Below, one piece after another: positions 1 to 5,069 of a stretch of DNA of 9,970 bases; the stretch's first letter is position 1, and each line of letters starts with the position of its first letter. The translations under genes were made by a program, and so were the position numbers. Source of the DNA: an uncultured Phycisphaerae bacterium. GTDB lineage: Bacteria > Planctomycetota > Phycisphaerae > Sedimentisphaerales > Anaerohalosphaeraceae. The stretch covers positions 1 through 9,970 of the forward strand of contig CALETL010000027.1 of NCBI GenBank assembly GCA_937920485.1, read 5' to 3'. Under the pieces are notes generated by a model. It searched no databases. It worked only from the letters and a program-made list of their open reading frames with translations, and was not told the DNA's origin.

Positions 1-45
1 GAAGCCATCGCCGACCTGATGACCCGCGAACTGAAAGCCGAATAA
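1..45 (+). CDS. C-terminal end of an unidentified protein (partial)
   Basis: An open frame runs from base 1 to a TAA at 43-45 and encodes 14 residues ending TRELKAE. The tail is charged, with a helix-like composition. It is too short to identify the family. It lies 50 bases upstream of the phosphofructokinase gene on the same strand, so the two could be co-transcribed. The gap between them (46-95) holds a T6 run near 64-69, but I see no convincing stem before it, so no terminator is called. Confidence 0.5.
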   Translation, partial: EAIADLMTRELKAE

Positions 46-95
46 CCGAGCAGAAACAAGAGTTTTTTATATGATCGATATAAGGAGCACCCGAA

Positions 96-1424
96 ATGCA
101 GCATAGTCTGGATTTTGAAGAATTGACGGATTTAACGATTGAATCACTGGGGCCGGCTCAATATGACTCGCCGCTGAAATCGACCGCTCAGCATAATGTC
201 GAAGACAGCGAAAAGGTGCTGATCTATTCACATATTGACAAGATTCAGCAGTGCAATCAAAAACTGGGAGATAATCCGGCGTTTGAACTGGGCGGGCCAC
301 GGGAAAAACTTTTTTTTGATCCCGCTCAACTGAACTGCGGCATCGTGACCTGCGGGGGATTGTGCCCGGGGCTGAATGACGTAATCCGTACCATCACCCT
401 GACACTGACCTGGCAATACAAGGTTCGTACGGTCTATGGATTTCGTTACGGCTATGCAGGCCTGTCTTCCAACGCCTTTGAGGAGCCAATGATCTTAACA
501 CCGGATCATGTCGATAATATCCACACACGCGGCGGAAGCATTCTTGCATCCTCGCGCGGGCCGCAGGACATTGATGACATGATCGATCATCTGCTCAAAC
601 TGAAAATCGGCTTGTTGTTTATTATCGGCGGCGATGGAACCCTGCGCGGGGCTGGAGAGTTGGCTGAGGGAATTAAAAAACGCAATCTGAAAATCAGTGT
701 TATCGGCATTCCTAAAACAATTGACAATGATATCCTCGGCGTGGAACGAACATTCGGCTTTTCCACCGCAGTCGAAGAATCCCGCACAGCCATCCTCGGC
801 GCCCATGAAGAGGCCAAAGGCACCTGGAACGGCGTGGGACTGGTTAAATTGATGGGGCGTGATTCGGGCTTTATCGCCGCGGCAGCAACACTGGCCAACA
901 GCGACGTAAACTTCTGTTTTCTCCCGGAGGCACCTCTGACTTTGGATGGTGAAAACGGTTTTTTAAGACAGCTCCAAAAACGGCTTGAGGCCAAACACCA
1001 TGCGGTTATTGTTGTCGCCGAAGGGCTGCAGCTTTCTGATGTAAATGAAAAAGACAGCCCGAGGGATGCCTCCGGCAACCTTGTCCGTGATGATGTCGGC
1101 TTATTGCTGAAAACGAAGATACAGGACCACTTTAAGAAAATCGGCATGCCCCTGTCGCTGAAATACATCGACCCCAGCTATATCATCCGAAGCATTCCGG
1201 CCAATGCACAGGACTCGATCCTCTGTCTGGCCTATGGTCAATATGCGGTGCATGCGGGCATGGCAGGAAAGACAAATATGGTGATCGGATACTGGAATCA
1301 GCACTTTACCCATATCCCGATCAAACTGGCTACATTGCGGCGGAATAAAGTGGACCCGGACAGCTACCTGTGGCAAACGGTCTTAAGCACCACCGGTCAG
1401 GAAGGCGATCCGACCCTGCGGTAG
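96..1424 (+). CDS. pfkA: ATP-dependent 6-phosphofructokinase, long (plant/spirochaete/trypanosome) type
   Basis: This cytoplasmic glycolytic enzyme phosphorylates fructose 6-phosphate to fructose 1,6-bisphosphate. The 442-residue protein has the PFK landmarks in order: TCGGLCPGLND (85-94), TRGGSILASSRG (144-155), GGDGT (178-182), PKTIDND with the catalytic Asp (206-212), GRDSG (254-258) and PSYIIRS (360-366). Glycine in GGDGT is the ATP-type residue; PPi enzymes have GGDDT there. The Lys in PKTIDND is typical of PPi enzymes but is also known in the ATP-dependent long PFKs of plants and trypanosomes. Length, the N-terminal extension of about 80 residues and PSYIIRS all fit that clade rather than the 320-residue E. 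coli type. The start is supported by AAGGAG at 82-87, 8 bases before the ATG. Family assignment is firm; cofactor choice is inferred from motifs. The gene name follows family usage. Confidence 0.93.
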   Translation: MQHSLDFEELTDLTIESLGPAQYDSPLKSTAQHNVEDSEKVLIYSHIDKIQQCNQKLGDNPAFELGGPREKLFFDPAQLNCGIVTCGGLCPGLNDVIRTITLTLTWQYKVRTVYGFRYGYAGLSSNAFEEPMILTPDHVDNIHTRGGSILASSRGPQDIDDMIDHLLKLKIGLLFIIGGDGTLRGAGELAEGIKKRNLKISVIGIPKTIDNDILGVERTFGFSTAVEESRTAILGAHEEAKGTWNGVGLVKLMGRDSGFIAAAATLANSDVNFCFLPEAPLTLDGENGFLRQLQKRLEAKHHAVIVVAEGLQLSDVNEKDSPRDASGNLVRDDVGLLLKTKIQDHFKKIGMPLSLKYIDPSYIIRSIPANAQDSILCLAYGQYAVHAGMAGKTNMVIGYWNQHFTHIPIKLATLRRNKVDPDSYLWQTVLSTTGQEGDPTLR

Positions 1425-1427
1425 GTT

Positions 1428-1453
1428 TTAACCACGAATAAACATTAATTTAT
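1428..1453. repeat. Degenerate 'AACCACGAAT' intergenic repeat remnant
   Basis: The 54-base gap between the phosphofructokinase stop and sppA contains AACCACGAAT (1430-1439) followed by AAACATTAATTTA. The pattern resembles the dispersed 'accacgaat-nn-acacgaat' intergenic repeats that I recall from several bacterial phyla. A related motif (ACCACGGATT) occurs after sppA. The TATACA at 1451-1456 with TTAACC at 1428-1433 could act as a weak promoter for sppA, with 17-base spacing, but this is not strong. Confidence 0.35.
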
Positions 1454-1467
1454 ACAAATGCTCATTT

Positions 1468-1471
1468 GGAG
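1468..1471 (+). promoter_or_regulatory. Ribosome binding site that sets the sppA start
   Basis: GGAG lies 7 bases before the ATG at 1479. An upstream in-frame ATG at 1458 has no comparable site before it. Starting there would add seven residues ending in Cys-Asn ahead of a clean lipoprotein signal peptide. The 1479 start is therefore preferred. Confidence 0.7.
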
Positions 1472-1478
1472 ATGTAAC

Positions 1479-2474
1479 ATGAAAAATCAATGTATCCAAA
1501 TTTTGTTGGCGATGACCATTGTGTCATTTTTTTTAAGCGGGTGCGGGAGCGGGGCATTTCAGATTCAAGTGGTCCCCGATGATCAGGAGTTAAAAGAAAC
1601 TCGAATCAAACGCGACAAAGGCATGTTTGTTTCGGATAAGATCGTGGTGATTGATGTAGATGGCATCATGACCAATAAGCAGCAGGATGCTTTCATGCGA
1701 AAAGGTGACAACCCCGTTAGCACATTCCTTGAAAAGCTGGATAAAGCGGCAAGCGACGAAGATGTTAAGGCCGTGGTAATTCGTCTAAATTCGCCGGGTG
1801 GTACGGTTGCCGCAACGGATATGATGTATCACTCGCTGACCGAATACAAACGCAAAACAGATGTACCCGTAATCGCCTGTATGCTGGATGTGGCGGCCAG
1901 CGGGGCCTATCATCTGGCCTGCGGCTGTGACGGTATTATCGCCCAGCCAAGCACCGTCACCGGAAGCATTGGTACGATTATGCAAACATTCAGCGTAACC
2001 GGTACAATGGAAAAGATCGGCGTGAAAGCCGTTGCCATTAAAAGCGGTGAAATGAAAGACATCGCCTCACCGCTGCACGAACTCAGCAAAGAAGAACAGG
2101 AAATATTGCAGCAGATCATCGACGGGTTCTATGGGCAGTTTCTCGATGTGGTCAAAAAAGGTCGACCGGACCTGGACAAAGACAAATTAAAGCAATTGGC
2201 CGATGGCAGAGTGTTTACTGCACCGCAGGCAAAAGAAGAGGGCCTGATAGACAGAATCGGCTATCCGCAAGATGCCGTTAAATGGGCCAAAGAAATGGCC
2301 GGTGTAGAAAAGGCGCAAGTTGTGATGTATCATCGTCCGATGAAAACGATGCCCAATCTTTATGGGTCGGCCACAAGCTCCGGCGGCGTGAGTCCGCTTG
2401 TTAATATCGACCTGCCGGACTGGCTCCAGTCCGGCGGGACGCAGTTTCTGTACCTGTGGCAACCGGGATTATAG
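1479..2474 (+). CDS. sppA: Signal peptide peptidase SppA-type S49 serine protease, lipoprotein
   Basis: SppA proteases digest cleaved signal peptides and other membrane-associated peptides on the outer face of the cytoplasmic membrane. The 331-residue protein begins with a basic n-region, a hydrophobic core and a lipobox LSGC (19-22), so Cys22 should be lipidated after cleavage. The S49 core follows: a substrate-channel strand (VIRLNSPGG, about 100-108), the nucleophile Ser141 in AASGAY, and the likely general base Lys193 in IKSGEMKDI. The Ser-Lys spacing of 52 matches the pair I recall for Bacillus subtilis SppA (Ser147/Lys199). The short length, with one catalytic core, matches the 36-kDa type and not the tandem 67-kDa E. 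coli form. It ends near FLYLWQPG. The start at 1479 was chosen for its Shine-Dalgarno site. It faces hflX tail to tail. Confidence 0.9.
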   Translation: MKNQCIQILLAMTIVSFFLSGCGSGAFQIQVVPDDQELKETRIKRDKGMFVSDKIVVIDVDGIMTNKQQDAFMRKGDNPVSTFLEKLDKAASDEDVKAVVIRLNSPGGTVAATDMMYHSLTEYKRKTDVPVIACMLDVAASGAYHLACGCDGIIAQPSTVTGSIGTIMQTFSVTGTMEKIGVKAVAIKSGEMKDIASPLHELSKEEQEILQQIIDGFYGQFLDVVKKGRPDLDKDKLKQLADGRVFTAPQAKEEGLIDRIGYPQDAVKWAKEMAGVEKAQVVMYHRPMKTMPNLYGSATSSGGVSPLVNIDLPDWLQSGGTQFLYLWQPGL

Positions 2475-2485
2475 CCTAAAAAAGG

Positions 2486-2514
2486 AACCACGGATTGCGC
2501 GGATTTTCACAGAT
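2486..2514. repeat. Degenerate 'ACCACGGATT-CGGATT' intergenic repeat
   Basis: Right after sppA, AACCACGGATTGCGCGGATTTTCACAGAT-like sequence contains two CGGATT units (2491-2496 and 2500-2505, the second within GCGGATT). It resembles the dispersed 'aaccacggattnncacggat' repeats found in intergenic DNA of several phyla. I see no coding potential. Only one copy is in this window, so calling it a dispersed repeat rests on recall. Confidence 0.4.
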
Positions 2515-2522
2515 AAAAACAT

Positions 2523-2596
2523 AACCATGAAGGACAGGAAGAACACGGAGATAAATTTATAAAAAAACCTTCATGCACTTCATGTGCTTCATGGTT
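2523..2596. repeat. Inverted repeat with three 9-base CTTCATG units between convergent genes
   Basis: AACCATGAAG (2523-2532) is the exact reverse complement of CTTCATGGTT (2587-2596), 54 bases apart. The right side holds three CTTCATG units at a 9-base period (2569-2575, 2578-2584 and 2587-2593). The pair fills the gap between the converging sppA and hflX. It matches the common 'accatgaaggacatgaagg' class of intergenic repeat. It could form a stem in either transcript. Confidence 0.55.
2561..2586 (-). terminator. Possible weak hflX terminator
   Basis: On the - strand, 17 bases after the hflX stop, the sequence GCAC-ATGAA-GTGC can form a short hairpin (positions 2574-2586). It is followed, after ATGAAGG, by seven T (2567 to 2561). 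The stem is only 4 bp and is separated from the T run, so this is weak. The larger inverted repeat here could contribute. Confidence 0.3.
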
Positions 2597-2603
2597 TAAA
2601 ACA

Positions 2604-3923
2604 CTAAAGATACTCGATTTGCTGGGGGGACAGGCGTTTGAGCTGGGCAAGTTGGTTTTTGCCAAGAATTACTTCGATCTGCACGGAGCCATCAAAGTAT
2701 TCTTCCGTCAATTCACGCCCTACCGTTCGAAGGTAGCTTTGCAGTTTGCCATTAGCAGTGTCACTTGTAACACGCACACGGACATGATTACCTCGCACCT
2801 TTTCGGCGATCAATTCGGCTAATTGTTCCAAATTCAGGCCGGTCTTGGCCGAGATACTTAATGCCTCCGGAAAGACTGTCTGGACCGATTCGTAGACCGC
2901 CTTGTCGGCGATGCAGTCGGACTTGTTCAGAAGAACCAGCATTTCCTTTTGATCGCAGTTTAGCTCCTTAAGAACTCCTTCGACGCTTTTAATCTGCTCG
3001 AACGCATCCACACTGGATGCATCCACCACGTGCAGCAGCAGATCAGCATTGACGGTTTCTTCCAGTGTGGCCTTAAACGAAGCGACCAAATGGTGCGGCA
3101 GCTTGCTGACAAAACCGACCGTATCGCTGAGCAACACCTCCACACCGGAATCCAACTCCCACTTACGGGTGCGAGTATCCAGCGTGGCAAACAACTGATC
3201 CTGCACATACACATCTGCTCCGGTCAAGGCATTCAGGAGCGTGCTTTTGCCGGCGTTGGTATAGCCGACCAGCGAAATCGTATAAAGGTCGCCACGGCCG
3301 TCGATTTCTCTCATTTTGCGTTTGTCGATGGCGGCGATGTTGCGCTTCAGTTCGGTAATGCGTTTATTAACCAGCCGCCGGTCGATCTCAAGCTGTTTTT
3401 CGCCAGTGCCGCGTGTGCCGATGCCGCCAACCGCTCCGGCGCCGGTTCCGCCCGCCGCCCCGGCAACGGTGTCCAGGTGGCTCCACATCCGCGTCAGACG
3501 AGGGTAAGTATACTCAAGCTGCGCCAGCTCGACCTGTAATTTAGCCTGCTTGGTCTGGGCACGGGTGGCGAAGATGTCGAGGATCAACTCGCTACGATCC
3601 AGCACCTTGATTTCGAGGATCTTTTCCAGTTCACGAATCTGGGCGGGCGAAAGGTCATTGTCGAAGATAACGACATCGGCCTCTTTGTTTTCAACTCGTT
3701 CAGCGAGCATCTTGGCCTTGCCGGAGCCGATATAGGTCGCCGGATTGATACGATTGACCTTTTGGATGAACCGGTCCACAATGACCGCCCCGGCACTTTC
3801 AGCAAGAGCCGTCAGTTCACCCAAAACATCATCACTGTTGGTTTTATGTTCGCGCCTCAGAATCGCACCCACCAAAATGGCACGTTCCTGATGAACCTTT
3901 AACTGATCTCTGACTTTTTCCAA
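2604..3923 (-). CDS. hflX: GTPase HflX (ribosome-splitting/rescue GTPase)
   Basis: HflX binds the 50S subunit and splits stalled or hibernating ribosomes, notably in heat stress. The 439-residue protein shows the HflX N-terminal domain (about 15-120), a helical coiled linker (122-205, including GGIGTRGTGEKQLE at 166-179) and the G domain. G-domain motifs are G1 GYTNAGKST (220-228), G3 DTVGF (267-271), G4 NKSD (333-336) and G5 SAKT (358-361). A C-terminal domain follows to residue 439. The usual linker motif is GTRGPGE(T/K)Q; here Pro is Thr, and a Gly/Ala-rich run (154-167) precedes it. The start is TTG. The next in-frame ATG is at residue 72, inside the N-terminal domain, so TTG is needed; AAGAG upstream is a modest ribosome site. 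It is transcribed alone from the promoter at 3991-4019. Confidence 0.94.
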   Translation of the reverse strand: MEKVRDQLKVHQERAILVGAILRREHKTNSDDVLGELTALAESAGAVIVDRFIQKVNRINPATYIGSGKAKMLAERVENKEADVVIFDNDLSPAQIRELEKILEIKVLDRSELILDIFATRAQTKQAKLQVELAQLEYTYPRLTRMWSHLDTVAGAAGGTGAGAVGGIGTRGTGEKQLEIDRRLVNKRITELKRNIAAIDKRKMREIDGRGDLYTISLVGYTNAGKSTLLNALTGADVYVQDQLFATLDTRTRKWELDSGVEVLLSDTVGFVSKLPHHLVASFKATLEETVNADLLLHVVDASSVDAFEQIKSVEGVLKELNCDQKEMLVLLNKSDCIADKAVYESVQTVFPEALSISAKTGLNLEQLAELIAEKVRGNHVRVRVTSDTANGKLQSYLRTVGRELTEEYFDGSVQIEVILGKNQLAQLKRLSPQQIEYL

Positions 3924-3931
3924 AATAGCTC

Positions 3932-3959
3932 TTAGTTTTTAGTTCGTAGTTCTTAGTTA
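3932..3959 (-). repeat. Four heptad repeats (AACTAAG type) in the hflX leader
   Basis: On the + strand, TTAGTTT, TTAGTTC, GTAGTTC and TTAGTTA follow one another at exactly 7-base steps from 3932. On the coding strand of hflX this reads AACTAAG/AACTACG/AACTAAA/AACTAAG. It lies between the predicted transcription start (about 3984) and the TTG start. Similar heptads are found as intergenic filler in some genomes. A role in translation is speculative. Confidence 0.6.
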
Positions 3960-3964
3960 TGGAT

Positions 3965-3979
3965 TCGGCCTGTGGCCGA
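3965..3979 (-). other. Hairpin near the 5' end of the hflX transcript
   Basis: TCGGCC-TGT-GGCCGA is a perfect 6-bp, GC-rich inverted repeat. With the predicted -10 at 3991-3996, RNA should start near 3984, so the hairpin would lie about 5 bases from the 5' end. Such 5'-end stems can stabilise mRNA. No T run follows on the - strand, so it is not a terminator. Confidence 0.5.
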
Positions 3980-3990
3980 GACGAACATAT

Positions 3991-4019
3991 ATTATACTCC
4001 ATTTAAGCCATTTTCTCAA
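3991..4019 (-). promoter_or_regulatory. Sigma70-like promoter of hflX
   Basis: On the - strand, TTGAGA (4019-4014) and TATAAT (3996-3991) are separated by exactly 17 bases. The -10 is a perfect consensus and the -35 matches 5 of 6. The start point would be near 3984, giving a leader of about 60 bases before the TTG start of hflX. Confidence 0.65.
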
Positions 4020-4109
4020 GTACCTGATAAAGAAGGTGTATTTTAGATTTGATATTATCGTGCAGAACAGTTAAAGGTGCCAGCAGACAAAAGCGAAGAA
4101 AATAAAAAC
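4020..4109. other. AT-rich non-coding stretch
   Basis: This part of the 364-base gap between hflX and cysQ is about one-third GC. I see no gene, tRNA or recognised RNA in it. Its end (4097-4109) is A-rich on +, giving the T-rich tract that follows the large stem on the - strand. Confidence 0.5.
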
Positions 4110-4182
4110 AAGCTGCAGTCGAAAATCGTAAATAATAGATGGTGCGTGCGGTCCTTAGTGTCCGGGACCGGTTCTGCAGCTT
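4097..4182 (-). terminator. Large stem-loop plus T tract, probable 3' end of the cys operon
   Basis: AAGCTGCAG (4110-4118) pairs perfectly with CTGCAGCTT (4174-4182). Inside it, CGGTCC (4149-4154) pairs with GGACCG (4165-4170). Read on the - strand, the outer stem is followed at once by GTTTTTATTTT. This would end transcripts coming from cysQ. The 55-base loop is larger than in usual intrinsic terminators, so it may instead be a structured RNA with a terminator-like tail. No known RNA family was recognised. Confidence 0.4.
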
Positions 4183-4261
4183 AACGGTTGCGGATGCAGT
4201 TCGGCTCGGTCGGACCGTACGTATCCTCAGTACCCCCGGTTCGGTGAAGATGTTCCCCCAT
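4181..4261 (-). other. Possible 26-codon small ORF after cysQ
   Basis: On the - strand, ATG at 4261-4259 opens 26 codons and ends at TAA 4183-4181. AAGGA lies 9 bases before the ATG, and the ORF begins 26 bases after the cysQ stop. The peptide starts MGEHLHRTGG, is polar, contains one Cys and has no membrane segment or known motif. The stop codon overlaps the start of the large stem. Inverted repeats inside it (CGGTC-G-GACCG at 4207-4217) could mean the sequence is selected as RNA rather than protein. This may be chance. Confidence 0.2.
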
Positions 4262-4287
4262 TGAAAATCATCCTTAAGATGACAACT

Positions 4288-5058
4288 TTACAGGCAAAGG
4301 TCTTTCAGATGTGAAAGAATGGCAGGATTTGCGGCCAGCATTCCCGGCAATAACGGGTCGGATTGATTGAATTGTCGCACTTTGGCGTTTTTATCGATGA
4401 CCTGTCCGCCAGCTGCCTCGATAAGCAACCAGCCAGCCGCGACATCCCATTCATTTTTCGGCACAAGCGTAAAGGTAGCATCGTCCAGACCCGCTGAAAC
4501 ACGCGCCATTTTATACGCCACCGAACCCATCGGGATGATCTCGAAGGGGGCCGTTTCGAACTGTTTCCACTCGCCGCGATTGACCTCGCTCCGGCTGGCT
4601 AATACCGTCGCACCCACAAAATCGCGTTTATCTGTCACCTTGGCGGATTTGCCATTCAGTGTAACGCCGGATGCGCGTGTTCCCAGAAATGTCTGCTGAG
4701 CTGTGGGCGAGCAAATACCCGCCGCTTCGGGCCTGCCGTTAACGATATAGGCAACAGAGATGCACCATTCCGGAATACCCTGAATGAACTCGCGCGTGCC
4801 GTCCAGCGGGTCCACGATCCAGACACACTCTTTCTCCAGACGTGATTTATCATCCTTTGTTTCTTCTGACAGCCAGCCCTCGTCATCATGGAGCAGGATA
4901 TCTTTAAGAATCCCGTCCAGCAGGACATCGGCTTCGGTCACAGGATCGCCGCCGGTTTTTAAGGTGGATTCGATCTTGCCGGGGGTGAATGCTTTCAGGG
5001 CTTCGGCCGCTGCCTGCAGGGCCTGTTCGATCCGATTCAAAGGTTCTTTGTAATCCAT
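4288..5058 (-). CDS. cysQ: 3'(2'),5'-bisphosphate nucleotidase CysQ
   Basis: CysQ belongs to the lithium-sensitive, magnesium-dependent inositol monophosphatase fold. It hydrolyses 3'-phosphoadenosine 5'-phosphate (PAP) to AMP, and also acts on PAPS, so it clears the inhibitory product of PAPS use and limits PAPS build-up. The 256-residue protein has the metal-site motifs in order: DPVTEAD (38-44), SEE (64-66), DPLDGT (83-88) and WDVAAG (204-209). Length is normal for the family. It starts with ATG 11 bases after the cysN stop, with GGAA before it, so it is translated as the last gene of the cysC-cysD-cysN-cysQ unit. Inositol monophosphatase is the alternative by fold alone, but the GIPEWCISVAY segment after DPLDGTREFIQG and the operon both favour CysQ. 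Confidence 0.9.
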   Translation of the reverse strand: MDYKEPLNRIEQALQAAAEALKAFTPGKIESTLKTGGDPVTEADVLLDGILKDILLHDDEGWLSEETKDDKSRLEKECVWIVDPLDGTREFIQGIPEWCISVAYIVNGRPEAAGICSPTAQQTFLGTRASGVTLNGKSAKVTDKRDFVGATVLASRSEVNRGEWKQFETAPFEIIPMGSVAYKMARVSAGLDDATFTLVPKNEWDVAAGWLLIEAAGGQVIDKNAKVRQFNQSDPLLPGMLAANPAILSHLKDLCL

Positions 5059-5069
5059 GTTGATTCCGG

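Noticed and set aside
71..106. 11-codon ORF overlapping the phosphofructokinase start
   Set aside because: It has no ribosome binding site of its own; the AAGGAG inside it serves the ATG at 96. It is probably chance.
587..1168. 193-codon open frame antisense to the phosphofructokinase gene
   Set aside because: It lies wholly inside a well-supported gene on the other strand, has Ser/Pro/Arg-rich shadow composition and shows no motif.
3030..3539. 169-codon open frame antisense to hflX
   Set aside because: It is fully contained in hflX, whose GTPase motifs are all present, and the translation resembles no protein family.
4180..4186. GCTTAAC matching the RYYYAAC core of an integron attC site
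   Set aside because: No partner GTTRRRY core at a suitable distance and orientation, and no integrase or cassette in the window.
4110..4260. 6S RNA or SRP RNA in the GC-rich island
   Set aside because: The SRP signature with GGAAGCAGCC-type sequence is absent. The closing stem and central bubble of 6S RNA could not be drawn; only a short stretch around GGTCCGACCGAG is vaguely similar.
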